Source: Oscillospiraceae bacterium (GTDB taxonomy: Bacteria; Bacillota; Clostridia; Oscillospirales; Oscillospiraceae). Taken from it: a stretch of 64,000 nt of DNA. Both the position numbers and the translations under genes were made by a program. Shown piece after piece: positions 34,039-42,634 of this stretch (its first letter is position 1; each line of letters begins with the position of its first letter). The DNA lies in the NCBI GenBank assembly GCA_015068305.1, contig SVKV01000009.1, forward strand, positions 1 through 64,000, given 5' to 3'. The notes beneath the pieces are model-generated. The model was not told where the DNA came from. It did no database searches and saw only the letters and a list, made by a program, of their open reading frames with translations.

Positions 34039-34483
34039 TGTAATTGAAATCTTAAAAGGGAAGACCCTGTCTACAGCGGAAAGCTGCACCGGCGGCGGTG
34101 TCGGCGCAGCGCTGACCGCTGTTCCCGGCAGCAGCGCTGTGTACAAGGGCGGTGTGATCTCCTATACCAACGAGGTAAAAAAGGAGATTCTCTGTGTGCC
34201 TGAGGAATGGCTGGAAAAATACGGCGCAGTTTCTCCCTGGGTGGCCATGGAAATGGCATCCGGTGTCCGGGGACTGCTGCATACGGATGTGGCTGTTTCC
34301 GTCACAGGTCTTGCAGGTCCCGGAGGCGATGAATTTGGCCACCCTGTTGGCACGGTCTATATCGCCTATGAGGACAGACAGAGCAACGGTGTCCACCATT
34401 ACTGCTTTGAAGGGGACCGGGAAGCGGTCCGCAGCCAGACGGTTGAAGCGGCGCTGAAGCTGATCCTGCTTTATAATTCCTGA
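34022..34483 (+). CDS. cinA: Nicotinamide-nucleotide amidase, CinA C-terminal type
   Basis: 153 residues: only the CinA C-terminal (PncC-like) domain, with the N-terminal COG1058 part absent. Deamidates nicotinamide mononucleotide in pyridine nucleotide recycling. Marks: TAESCTGGGVG with the catalytic Ser, GGVISYTNEVKK, and VTGLAGPGGDE. Translationally coupled to thiI. Confidence 0.92.
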   Translation: MSLSSDVIEILKGKTLSTAESCTGGGVGAALTAVPGSSAVYKGGVISYTNEVKKEILCVPEEWLEKYGAVSPWVAMEMASGVRGLLHTDVAVSVTGLAGPGGDEFGHPVGTVYIAYEDRQSNGVHHYCFEGDREAVRSQTVEAALKLILLYNS

Positions 34484-34489
34484 TAAAAA

Positions 34490-34522
34490 AACCACCGAAG
34501 TTTTGAACCTTCGGTGGTTTTT
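34490..34522. terminator. Terminator after cinA
   Basis: AACCACCGAAG (34490-34500) pairs with CTTCGGTGGTT (34509-34519), T-rich tail. Convergent with the LRR gene, so probably bidirectional. Confidence 0.88.
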
Positions 34523-34532
34523 CATATGCTTT

Positions 34533-36260
34533 TTATTCTTCTGCAGCAGTGGGATCCCAGTTGACGATGATCTCATGCTCCTTCAGAGCATCCACATTCT
34601 CAATGGGGTTTCCGTAAACGTTGATCTGCACCAGACTGAAGCAGTCTGCCACATCATCGATGTTGGTCAGCGCGTTGTAGTCCATGAAGATGTGGGTCAG
34701 TTCATTCAGATTCTTCAGAACAGAAATGCTTTCAAGCTGATTGTAGGTTCCGTCAATGGAGCGGAGGCTGCACTCGGAGGTCCATGCAGGAAGGGAAGTA
34801 ACCTGGTTGTTGGTAAAGCTGAAGATTTCCAGATTCATCAGACCGGACAGTGATGCAATATCGGAAACAGCGTTCTTGCTGATGTTCAGTTCCTTCAGTC
34901 CGACGCAGTTTCCGAGGTTGGAAACATCGGTCAGTGCGTTGCTGCTCAGATCCAGTACGGTGAGCATGGGAAGCTGATCCAGGGTAGAAACAGCGGAAAT
35001 CCTGTTGTGGGATGCGTTCAGCTCTGTCAGTTTTGCGCAGGTTGCCAGAGCGTCAACCGCCGGCACGGAGTTGTAGGAAATATCCAATTTTTCCAGATTA
35101 GTAAGCACACTCACATCGCTCAGTCCGGTGACCGCATTGTGGCTCAGATTCAGGCTTTTCAGCCGCATCAGAGTAGTCAGAGGAGACAGATTCCGGACCG
35201 TATTGTTGCTCAGATCCAGCACTTCCAGATTCTGGGCATTTTCCAGACCTGCAATAGTGGAGATGCCGCAGTCGATTAGCGTCAGTGCCTTCAGAGAAGG
35301 AAGCGCGGCGATCAGTTCCATTTCCTCAGCAGGGAAACGGCAATCCGACAGGCTCAGCTCTTCCAGATAGGAAAGGGAAGCCAGGAAGGAAACGGTATCA
35401 AAGGTCTGATCAGAGAGGGTCAGACTTCTCAGATAGGGCATTTTTTCAATGTCCTGCAGATTCATGGCGCCCTCCGGAACCGTGAAGGAGGTGATGTTCC
35501 AGAGTTCGTTGGTAAACAGAACATGGTCGGCATCCACACCGAGAATTTCACGGACAGAGGCCTCAATGACGGAATCGGCAAAGCTCACTTCCTCAATCAC
35601 ACCGCCCACCGTAAAGCTGAAGGTGGACAGAGGGCTGACCAGTCCGTTGTCCGCAACTGTAACGGCCCGCACAAGGGTTTCACCGGCGGGAAGGGTGAAG
35701 GGCTCAGCATAGGGGGCATCGCCGGTGGAGGGGTACTCGGGGGTGGTGGTGTAGTAGAGCTTGCCGCCTTCGCTGATCAGATCCACACTGATATACTCGC
35801 TGTAGAAGCCGGGTTCAGGATTGGTTACAGGAGCAGCAGGGCGCAGGGCATCCAATTCGGCTTTAATGGCAGGATCGGCAATGTTATCAAGCATATTTAC
35901 CGCATCCAGCAGCTTATCCTGCTGAACATAGGTTTTGCACAGCGCCATGTACAGTTCCGCATCACCGCCGTCTGCGATGGCATTTGTGAGGGTGTATTCT
36001 GCCTTGGTAAAGTTACCGGAGGCCTTGAACTGGTTTGCAAGCTCAATGGCCACGTTTTCATCCTGGCCGGACATCTCGTACGCGGTATCGTAAAACCAGG
36101 AAGCGGCATCGGGTTTGCCGTTTGTGGAAAGATATCTCGCCTGGCTGAGCAGCATATCCCGGGTGAAATTCCGGTCATAGACAAAGCAATACCAGACGAT
36201 GCTGACCAGAATCAGTACGGTCAGCAGAACCGGTATGATTTTTTTGAATAGATTTTTCAT
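34533..36260 (-). CDS. Membrane-anchored leucine-rich-repeat surface protein
   Basis: 575 residues. A basic start and one membrane helix (about residues 9-27) anchor an outside chain. Next come TPR-like helices (ASWFYDTAYEMSGQ, FTKAEYTLTNAIADGG, about 50-135), a chitobiase/FN3-like beta domain (PGFYSEYISVDL to VSPLSTFSFTV, about 150-215), then about twelve internalin-type LRRs of 20-22 residues (LEVLDLSNNTVRNLSPL, LKSLNLSHNAVTGLSDV and so on) to near the end. No sortase motif. It probably binds a protein or glycan partner at the surface. Own promoter with an inverted repeat just upstream. Confidence 0.85.
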   Translation of the reverse strand: MKNLFKKIIPVLLTVLILVSIVWYCFVYDRNFTRDMLLSQARYLSTNGKPDAASWFYDTAYEMSGQDENVAIELANQFKASGNFTKAEYTLTNAIADGGDAELYMALCKTYVQQDKLLDAVNMLDNIADPAIKAELDALRPAAPVTNPEPGFYSEYISVDLISEGGKLYYTTTPEYPSTGDAPYAEPFTLPAGETLVRAVTVADNGLVSPLSTFSFTVGGVIEEVSFADSVIEASVREILGVDADHVLFTNELWNITSFTVPEGAMNLQDIEKMPYLRSLTLSDQTFDTVSFLASLSYLEELSLSDCRFPAEEMELIAALPSLKALTLIDCGISTIAGLENAQNLEVLDLSNNTVRNLSPLTTLMRLKSLNLSHNAVTGLSDVSVLTNLEKLDISYNSVPAVDALATCAKLTELNASHNRISAVSTLDQLPMLTVLDLSSNALTDVSNLGNCVGLKELNISKNAVSDIASLSGLMNLEIFSFTNNQVTSLPAWTSECSLRSIDGTYNQLESISVLKNLNELTHIFMDYNALTNIDDVADCFSLVQINVYGNPIENVDALKEHEIIVNWDPTAAEE

Positions 36261-36292
36261 AAAAAAGCTCCATTTCTTGGCTATCTTCTCGA

Positions 36293-36321
36293 ATTGTACA
36301 ACAAATAACGAAAAAAGTCAA
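36293..36321 (-). promoter_or_regulatory. Promoter of the LRR gene
   Basis: Minus strand: -35 TTGACT (36316-36321), 17-base spacer, -10 TACAAT (36293-36298). Confidence 0.7.
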
Positions 36322-36330
36322 GCATAGGCG

Positions 36331-36356
36331 AAATTGTTACAAAAAGATAACAATTT
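36331..36356. promoter_or_regulatory. Inverted repeat upstream of the LRR promoter
   Basis: AAATTGTTA (36331-36339) and TAACAATTT (36348-36356), perfect 9-base arms with an 8-base spacer. It starts ten bases upstream of the -35, an activator-like position. Confidence 0.45.
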
Positions 36357-36382
36357 GGGTTACATAACCGGAGCATACCGAG

Positions 36383-36410
36383 AAAAAAGCCCCGCAGTTT
36401 CCTGCGGGGC
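36383..36410 (-). terminator. tex terminator
   Basis: GCCCCGCAG (36389-36397) pairs with CTGCGGGGC (36402-36410); U run on the minus strand. Confidence 0.88.
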
Positions 36411-36417
36411 GCTTGAT

Positions 36418-38553
36418 TTACTTCTGCTTTGCCTGCTTCATGGACAGGCTGATGCGATGACGTTTTTCGTCCACGCTTAATACCACGACACGGACGATGT
36501 CACCGACCTTGACTGCTTCGCTGGGATGCCGGAGTCGGCGGCCGGTAACTTCGGAAATGTGGACCAGACCGTCCTGGTGGACACCGATATCCACAAATAC
36601 ACCGAAATCAATGACGTTCCGGACAGTGCCGGTCAGTTCCATACCGGGCTTCAGATCCTTCATCTCCAGCACATCCTTCCGGAGAATCGGTGCAGGCAGC
36701 TCGTCACGGGGATCCCGGCCCGGCTTGGACAGCTCTTTGGCAATGTCCGCCAGGGTGGGTTCACCCACTTCACAGGCGGTTGCTGCTTTGGAAAGGCCGT
36801 AGGCATCCAGTTTTGCGGCAATGTCGGATGCTTCACTCTTTTCGCAGCTTAGCAACTTCAGCAGCTTCTTTGCCGCGGCATAGGATTCGGGGTGAACGCC
36901 GGTGTTGTCCAGAACTTCCATGCTTTCGGGGATCCGCAGGAAGCCGGCGGACTGCTCAAAGGCCTTGGGGCCCAGCTTCGGCACCTTTTTCAACTGGGTT
37001 CGGCTGGTGAAAGGACCGTTTTCCTCCCGGTAAGCAACAATATTCTTTGCGGTGGTGGCAGTCAGACCGGAAACCTGCTGCAGCAGGCTCCGGGAAGCGG
37101 TATTAACATCCACGCCCACGGCGTTGACACAGTCTTCCACCACGCCGCCCAGGGCTGCATCCAGCTCTTTCTGGGGGCAGTCATGCTGATACTGACCCAC
37201 GCCGATGGCCTTGGGATCGATCTTGACCAGCTCTGCCAGCGGATCCTGGAGTCTGCGGGCAATGGAAACTGCGGAGCGAAGATTCACATCGAATTCCGGG
37301 AATTCCTCAGCGGCCAGGGGGGAGGCGGAATAGACAGAGGCACCTGCCTCGTTGACGATGGCGTAGCTGGCATCGGGATGCTGCTTCAGCAGTTCCACAG
37401 TCATGGCCTCGGTTTCACGGGATGCGGTGCCGTTGCCGATGGCAATATGCCGGACCCCGTAGCGGCGGATCATACCGGAAAGGACAGTAATGGCTTCCTG
37501 CTTTTTTCGTTCATTGTAAGTGGGGTAGACCACGTTGGTGCTAAGGACCTTGCCGGTTGCATCCACAACGGCAACTTTGCAGCCGTTGCGGTAGCCGGGA
37601 TCCAGGCCCATGGTCACGAAGCCCTTCACGGGAGGCTGCATCAGCAGTGGCTTCAGGTTCAGTGCAAAATTGCGGATGGCACCCTGACTGGCCCGTTCTG
37701 TCAGATCGGAGCGGATCTCCCGCTGCACAGAGGGGAAGATCAGCCGCTCATAGGCATCCTCGGCAGCGGAGCGGACAAAGGCGGATACCTGCATGGTGGG
37801 TTTCAGGGCGGCGCGGCAGACGAGGGCGGCACCATCGTTGCCGGGCAGGGTGATTGCGGGCTTCAGAATTCCTTCCTTCTCACCCCGGTTGATGGCCAGA
37901 ATCTGGTGGTCCATCAGACGGGAGATGGGGGTGCTGAAGTCATAATAAAGGCGATAAACGCTGTCCTCTTCCGGGTTTTCAGCCTTGCAGGTAAGCATAG
38001 CCTTCCGGTTCATCAGCTCCCGGAGGGACTTGCGGATGGCAGCATTATCGGAAAGATCTTCTGCAATAATATCGGATGCGCCGGCCAGGGCATCTTCGAC
38101 GGTTGCAACGCCATTCTCTTCGTTGACATAGCCTGCGGCCAATACATTGGGGTCCTGCCCGTCCTGGGCAAAGATGGCTGCAGCCAGAGGCTCCAGACCC
38201 TTTTCCCGGGCAACGGAGCCGCGGGTGCGCCGCTTCTGCTTATAGGGCCGGTACAGGTCCTCCACTTCTGTCATGGTGGCAGCGTTATCAATGGCGGCAG
38301 AGAGTTCTTCCGTCAGCTTGCCCTGGTTTTCAATGGACTTTTTTACCTCATCCCGGCGCTGCTGCAGATTGCGCAGATAGGTCAGCCGGGTTTCCAGATT
38401 GCGCAGGGTGGTATCATCCATAGCACCGTGCAATTCCTTCCGGTAGCGGGCAATAAAGGGGATGGTATTGCCTTCGTCCATCAGCGCGATGACATTTTCA
38501 ATATATTCCAGTTTCTGCCCCAGTTCTTTGGACAGAATTTCAGCAATGGTCAT
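36418..38553 (-). CDS. tex: Tex-family RNA-binding transcription factor
   Basis: 711 residues, standard length. Order: N-terminal helical HTH-like region (TIPFIARYRKE), YqgF/RNase-H-like domain (GLDPGYRNGCKVAVVD near 320), tandem helix-hairpin-helix (VDVNTASRSLLQQVSGL, VPKLGPKAFEQSAGFLRI), and a C-terminal S1 domain (LTGTVRNVIDFGVFVDIGVHQDGLVHIS). Binds nucleic acid and is thought to act in transcription or RNA quality control. AAGGAG precedes the ATG. Single gene. Confidence 0.96.
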   Translation of the reverse strand: MTIAEILSKELGQKLEYIENVIALMDEGNTIPFIARYRKELHGAMDDTTLRNLETRLTYLRNLQQRRDEVKKSIENQGKLTEELSAAIDNAATMTEVEDLYRPYKQKRRTRGSVAREKGLEPLAAAIFAQDGQDPNVLAAGYVNEENGVATVEDALAGASDIIAEDLSDNAAIRKSLRELMNRKAMLTCKAENPEEDSVYRLYYDFSTPISRLMDHQILAINRGEKEGILKPAITLPGNDGAALVCRAALKPTMQVSAFVRSAAEDAYERLIFPSVQREIRSDLTERASQGAIRNFALNLKPLLMQPPVKGFVTMGLDPGYRNGCKVAVVDATGKVLSTNVVYPTYNERKKQEAITVLSGMIRRYGVRHIAIGNGTASRETEAMTVELLKQHPDASYAIVNEAGASVYSASPLAAEEFPEFDVNLRSAVSIARRLQDPLAELVKIDPKAIGVGQYQHDCPQKELDAALGGVVEDCVNAVGVDVNTASRSLLQQVSGLTATTAKNIVAYREENGPFTSRTQLKKVPKLGPKAFEQSAGFLRIPESMEVLDNTGVHPESYAAAKKLLKLLSCEKSEASDIAAKLDAYGLSKAATACEVGEPTLADIAKELSKPGRDPRDELPAPILRKDVLEMKDLKPGMELTGTVRNVIDFGVFVDIGVHQDGLVHISEVTGRRLRHPSEAVKVGDIVRVVVLSVDEKRHRISLSMKQAKQK

Positions 38554-38634
38554 GTGGGGGTGCTCCTTTTGGATATGAGTATGATTTCAATCACGGCGAA
38601 TATCATATCATAAATTCCAGAAAAAGGAAAGAGG

Positions 38635-38669
38635 AAAAATAAGGGAGACTGCGCAAAATGCAGTCTCCC
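38635..38669 (-). terminator. Terminator of the aldo/keto reductase gene
   Basis: GGGAGACTGC (38643-38652) pairs with GCAGTCTCCC (38660-38669); on the minus strand a U-rich tail follows. Confidence 0.85.
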
Positions 38670-38682
38670 GGTGGTAATGGGG

Positions 38683-39690
38683 TTATTTTCCGAAGCGGGC
38701 CGCCACAGCCTTCATCATCCGGCGGATGGGAAGATTGTAGGGACAGCGGGTTTCGCAGATGCCGCAGCCAATGCAGTCAGATGCGGTTTTTGCCATGGAG
38801 CCGTACCGGCCCTTGGCCCAGTCGGCCAGGCCATAACGGGACAGATAGCCGTCGAAAAGGAATACGCTGGGGATGGAGATACCTGCTGCGCAGGGGGCGC
38901 AGTAATTGCACCGGCGGCAGAACTGAGTGCCCAGTTCCCGGCGGATCCGGTGGATATTCTCCAGTTCCTCGGCGGAGAGGGGAGCCGTATCGGCAGCTGC
39001 AGCCAGATTCTGCTTAAGCTCCGCAGGATCGGCCATGCCGGGGATCACAACGCTGATGTTCGGATTTGCACAGACATAGCGAATGGCAAGGGTCGCATCT
39101 TCGATGGCACCGCCGGCCAGGGGTTTCATGACAATAAAGCCCACGTTCTTTTCAGCGCACTTTTCAATCAGTGCTTCGCCCTGGCTTTCCACAATGTTGT
39201 AAGGGAACATGATGGTTTCCACCCAGTCAAGCTCCAGTGCCTTTTCAAAGACCTCCACAGAGTGGGCGGTCAGACCGATGTGGCCGATCTTACCTGCAGC
39301 CTTCGCTTCCGTCAGCGCCTCCAGAGCGCCGCCGGCTCCGCAGACCTGCTCCAGCTGGGCAAGGTTGGGATTATGTACCTGGTAAAGGTCGATGTATCCG
39401 GTGCGCAGATTGGTCAGGCTGGTTTCAATATCCGCTGCCATGGCCTCCCTGGTCCGGGCCATGCTCTTGGTGGCCAGCACAAATTTGTCCCGGATGCCCT
39501 CCAGCGCGTAGCCCAGATAGCTTTCGCTGACGGTGTAGCCCCGGGCGGTGTCGATATAATTCACACCGGCATCCAGAAGCCCATGCATCAGCTCCTTGGT
39601 CCGGTCCGCATCAATGCGCTGAATGGGAATGCCGCCGAAGCCGAGGGTTGAGATTTTCAGTCCGGTTTTGCCCAGAGTTCTGTATTCCAT
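38683..39690 (-). CDS. Aldo/keto reductase with C-terminal iron-sulfur domain
   Basis: 335 residues from the ATG at 39690, seven bases after GGAGG. An AKR barrel (GFGGIPIQRID, catalytic DTARGYTVSE with its Tyr, YQVHNP with the His) fills residues 1-260. The tail holds FCRRCNYCAPC and CIGCGICETRCP, a ferredoxin-like pattern for at least one [4Fe-4S] cluster. Such fusions are common in strict anaerobes; they may take electrons from ferredoxin as well as or instead of NADPH. Substrate unknown. Confidence 0.9.
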   Translation of the reverse strand: MEYRTLGKTGLKISTLGFGGIPIQRIDADRTKELMHGLLDAGVNYIDTARGYTVSESYLGYALEGIRDKFVLATKSMARTREAMAADIETSLTNLRTGYIDLYQVHNPNLAQLEQVCGAGGALEALTEAKAAGKIGHIGLTAHSVEVFEKALELDWVETIMFPYNIVESQGEALIEKCAEKNVGFIVMKPLAGGAIEDATLAIRYVCANPNISVVIPGMADPAELKQNLAAAADTAPLSAEELENIHRIRRELGTQFCRRCNYCAPCAAGISIPSVFLFDGYLSRYGLADWAKGRYGSMAKTASDCIGCGICETRCPYNLPIRRMMKAVAARFGK

Positions 39691-39975
39691 ATCTGATCCT
39701 CCGTATCTTTTTTTGCTATTATATCTCATCTGTGTGTAAATGACAACTTTTTATTTTTTACATCCCACCGGAGGGGAAGCTGTATTTGGTGAAAATTAAC
39801 AGTTATTTGGAGAAAAAAATGAAATCATAGACGAAAGTCGAAAAAAGTGAAAAAAAGAAAAAATAATGGTGGAAGTTATTTTAGAATGTGATAGAATATC
39901 TTTGGTAATCATTTTGATTTGAAGCATTCTTTAAAATTATGAAGTTACAACTTGTGATGGAGGAGAAAAAGAACT
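39691..39975 (+). promoter_or_regulatory. Gap before prs, A-tract-rich promoter region
   Basis: No gene seen. A-tracts lie at 39813-39819, 39841-39846, about 39850-39856 and 39858-39862, just upstream of a likely extended -10 (TGATAGAAT, -10 at 39892-39897). This resembles an UP-element or curved DNA boosting prs. The SD GGAGGAG precedes the ATG at 39976. Confidence 0.4.
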
Positions 39976-41124
39976 ATGTCTAAGAACAGCGTTTCCCCCG
40001 CTCATTTCTTCAGCCCCGACAGACAGGAAGCTTACCTGGCGCTCATTGCCTGCCCCGGTGCAGAAGAACTGACTGAGCTGGTGGATAAGCATCTGGTCAA
40101 CTGGGGCCGGGAAGTCGGTATTGAAAAGGACACCTTTATCGTGCCCTGCGATTGCCCCCGTTTCCAGAGCGGTGATGCAAAGGGTCTGGTGAAGGAGTCC
40201 GTTCGCGGCCATGATGTGTTCCTGGTTGTGGACCCCGGTAACTACAGCCTCACCTACAATCTGTTCGGTTATCAGAATCATATGTCCCCCGACGATCATT
40301 TCGCAAACCTGAAGCGTCTGATCCAGGCCGTTGCCGGCCGTGCCCATCGCGTCAGCGTGATCATGCCCAGCCTTTACGGCGGCCGTCAGCACCGCCGGGT
40401 TAGCCGCGAAAGTCTGGACTGCGCCGTGGCACTGCAGGAACTGCAGGCAATGGGCGTTTCCAACATCATTACCTTTGATGCCCATGATCCCCGGCTGATG
40501 AATGCTGTGCCTCTGATGAGCTTTGATAACGTGATGCCCACCTATCAGGTTCTGAAGACTCTGCTCAAGCATATGCCCGATCTGAACTTTGACAAGGACC
40601 ACTTTATGGTCGTCAGCCCCGATGAAGGCGCCATGAACCGGAATATGTACTATTCCAGCGTTCTGGGCTGCAATCTGGGTATGTTCTACAAGCGCCGCGA
40701 CTACTCTCGGGTGGTCAACGGCCGCAATCCCATCGTTGCCCATGAGTATCTGGGTGAGAGCGTGGAAGGCAAGACCGTGTTCATTGCCGATGACATCATT
40801 GCTTCCGGCGAATCCATGCTGGAAGTGGGCCGCGAGCTGAAGAAGCGCGGTGCAAAGCACATCATCTGCAACGCAACCTTCCCCCTGTTCACCAGCGGCC
40901 TTGAAAAGTTCGATGAGGCTGTGGAAGAGGGCGTTCTGACCGCTGTTCTGGGTACCAACCTGACCTACCGCAAGCCCGAGCTGCTGGAGCGGGACTGGTA
41001 CTTCGATGTGGACTGCTCCAAGTACACCGCATACTTTGTTGCCGCCATCAACCACGATATGTCTGTTTCCTCCATCTGCGATCCCATGGTGAAGATCGAG
41101 GCTCTGCTGGAAAATCGCAAGTAA
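39976..41124 (+). CDS. prs: Ribose-phosphate pyrophosphokinase (divergent, long form)
   Basis: 382 residues against about 315 for ordinary Prs. Makes PRPP from ribose 5-phosphate and ATP for purines, pyrimidines, His, Trp and NAD. Recognisable: RVSVIMPSLYGGRQHRR, ITFDAHDPRLMNA, VVSPDEGAMNRN and the PRPP-loop IADDIIASGESMLE. The last differs from the usual DDxIDTGGT and the N-terminal FSGNANxxLA is absent, so it belongs to a distinct long subfamily. Single gene between an A-rich promoter and a strong terminator. Confidence 0.85.
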   Translation: MSKNSVSPAHFFSPDRQEAYLALIACPGAEELTELVDKHLVNWGREVGIEKDTFIVPCDCPRFQSGDAKGLVKESVRGHDVFLVVDPGNYSLTYNLFGYQNHMSPDDHFANLKRLIQAVAGRAHRVSVIMPSLYGGRQHRRVSRESLDCAVALQELQAMGVSNIITFDAHDPRLMNAVPLMSFDNVMPTYQVLKTLLKHMPDLNFDKDHFMVVSPDEGAMNRNMYYSSVLGCNLGMFYKRRDYSRVVNGRNPIVAHEYLGESVEGKTVFIADDIIASGESMLEVGRELKKRGAKHIICNATFPLFTSGLEKFDEAVEEGVLTAVLGTNLTYRKPELLERDWYFDVDCSKYTAYFVAAINHDMSVSSICDPMVKIEALLENRK

Positions 41125-41133
41125 TCAAAATGG

Positions 41134-41171
41134 AAAGCCCATTCTCCCTTTTCGGAGAATGGGCTTTTTTT
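41134..41171. terminator. prs terminator
   Basis: AAAGCCCATTCTCC (41134-41147) pairs with GGAGAATGGGCTTT (41154-41167), then T residues. The next gene on the minus strand ends within the tail. Confidence 0.9.
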
Positions 41172-41343
41172 ACATGTCCATCCGGTTCATCCGGTCTTCG
41201 ATCTTCCAGGCCACATCTTCCATTTTGTTTGCGGCCTTGGAAGCCAGACGGCGGGTGGGATTGGTGCGGGGCATCATCAGAATTGCAACAGCACCGGCAG
41301 CGGCACTCAGGCCCGCAGTAATAGCCCAACCTTTTACACTCAT
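41170..41343 (-). CDS. Small single-pass membrane protein, 57 residues
   Basis: The ATG at 41343 follows AAAGGAG by nine bases. The product starts MSVKGWAITAGLSAAAGA, a small-residue-rich membrane helix, followed by MMPRTNPTRR and an amphipathic, charged C-terminus (KMEDVAWKIEDRMNRMDM). It resembles short YtxH-like envelope proteins, without a firm family assignment. Orientation suggests a cytoplasmic C-terminus. Single gene converging on prs. Confidence 0.72.
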   Translation of the reverse strand: MSVKGWAITAGLSAAAGAVAILMMPRTNPTRRLASKAANKMEDVAWKIEDRMNRMDM

Positions 41344-41412
41344 GATCTCACGCTCCTTTCAGTCTTAGTATGCCCGGGGGAAGAAAAATCACTTCTGGAA
41401 AGCATTTGAATC

Positions 41413-41441
41413 TTTTCACCGGGAAAAATCTGTGCTATAAT
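41413..41441 (+). promoter_or_regulatory. Promoter of the OMPDC-like gene
   Basis: -35 TTTTCA (41413-41418), 17-base spacer, -10 TATAAT (41436-41441) preceded by TGTGC. Confidence 0.6.
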
Positions 41442-41469
41442 AGAAAAAACTGGAAGGGGAGTGCTCCGT

Positions 41470-42348
41470 ATGTCCATTGATGTGCTGCAGGATAAGATCA
41501 GAAAAACAAAAAATCCATCCATGGTGGATCTTGCGCTGTGCGTCAGCGATCTGCCGCCCCATCTTCTGGCGGAGGAGGAAAATTCTGCGAAGGCTTACGG
41601 CAGATTCTGCCGTGAGATTCTGGAAAAGCTGAAAGGCACGGTTCCGGCAGTCCGGGTAGGCTTTACGGCTTTTGCGGTGCTGGGTCCCGAGGGACTGCAG
41701 GAGCTGAAGGCAGTTCTGAAAGCAGCCAGGTCCCTGGGCTATTACATCGCGGTTGAGGCGCCCTATATTCTTTCTCCCATGATGGCAAAGGCAGTTGCGA
41801 ATGCATTCTGGGGCATTGATGCCCAGTACCCCTGTGACGGACTGATCGTCAGCGCCTATGCCGGCAGCGACATGATCAAGCCCTTCCTGCCCTATGTTAC
41901 GGATGGGAAGAAGGATCTGTTCCCGGTGGTCCGCACCTCCAATAAATCTGCCCCGGATATCCAGGATCTTCTTGCGGGCACCCGCCTGGTCCATGCGGCA
42001 GCGGCTGATCAGATCAACCGGTTCGGCGGGGACTGTACCGGAAAATCCGGCTACGCCAGAGTATCCGTTGTGGTGGGTGCCAATGCGGCAGAGAGCCTTA
42101 GATCCCTCAGAGCGAAGTACCCCAGACTCTTCTTCCTGGTGGATGATATGGATTATTCCGGCTGCAATGCAAAAAACTGCAGCCATGCCTTCGATAAGTT
42201 CGGCCACGGCGCTGTTGTTTGTGCCGGACCGACGCTGACAGCTGCCTGGAAAACGGCGGAAACGGAGGGCATGGATTATCTGGAGCAGACTCTGGGGGCT
42301 GCAGAACGGATGAAGAAAAACCTAACCCGGTATACAACAATTCTGTGA
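41470..42348 (+). CDS. Orotidylate-decarboxylase-like TIM barrel without catalytic motif
   Basis: 292 residues from the ATG at 41470, eight bases after GGGGAG. N-terminus (QDKIRKTKNPSMVDLAL), middle (DGLIVSAYAGSDMIKPFLPYV, VVRTSNKSAPDIQDL) and end follow type 2 orotidine 5'-phosphate decarboxylases. However, the DxKRxDI motif that carries the catalytic Asp-Lys-Asp is replaced by VEAPYILSP (residues 95-103). It is therefore unlikely to decarboxylate OMP. It may bind a nucleotide or phosphate ligand in a regulatory or new catalytic role. Next gene, a glutaredoxin, starts 10 bases after the stop. Confidence 0.75.
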   Translation: MSIDVLQDKIRKTKNPSMVDLALCVSDLPPHLLAEEENSAKAYGRFCREILEKLKGTVPAVRVGFTAFAVLGPEGLQELKAVLKAARSLGYYIAVEAPYILSPMMAKAVANAFWGIDAQYPCDGLIVSAYAGSDMIKPFLPYVTDGKKDLFPVVRTSNKSAPDIQDLLAGTRLVHAAAADQINRFGGDCTGKSGYARVSVVVGANAAESLRSLRAKYPRLFFLVDDMDYSGCNAKNCSHAFDKFGHGAVVCAGPTLTAAWKTAETEGMDYLEQTLGAAERMKKNLTRYTTIL

Positions 42349-42358
42349 GGTGGATGGA

Positions 42359-42607
42359 ATGCTGAAAATCTATGGAAGCGAACAATGTCCTGACTGCATC
42401 AACTGCAAACGGGACCTGGATGGGGCGAATGTGCCGTATCTGTATCTGAATATTTCTGAAAATCTGCTGTTTCTGAAGAAATTTCTGAAGCACCGGGATG
42501 AAAACGAGCTTTTTAAGCCTGTAAAGGAGAGGGGCCAGATCGGTATCCCCTGCATTGAGCGGGAAGACGGCAGTATCACCTTCGAATGGAGCGAATTTAT
42601 AAAGTAA
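42359..42607 (+). CDS. Glutaredoxin-like protein
   Basis: 82 residues from the ATG at 42359 (GAGGTGG upstream). Thioredoxin fold with the dithiol CPDC at residues 10-13 near the N-terminus, a further Cys (CINC), and a cis-Pro segment GIPCIE near 66. Reduces disulfides or glutathione-like mixed disulfides, or carries Fe-S intermediates; clostridial members are poorly studied. Second gene of the unit starting at 41470. Confidence 0.82.
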   Translation: MLKIYGSEQCPDCINCKRDLDGANVPYLYLNISENLLFLKKFLKHRDENELFKPVKERGQIGIPCIEREDGSITFEWSEFIK

Positions 42608-42608
42608 A

Positions 42609-42634
42609 AGCAGGGCCACAGGGCCCTGCTTTTT
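42609..42634. terminator. Terminator after glutaredoxin gene
   Basis: AGCAGGGCC (42609-42617), ACA-containing loop, GGCCCTGCT (42622-42630), then T residues. Confidence 0.85.
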
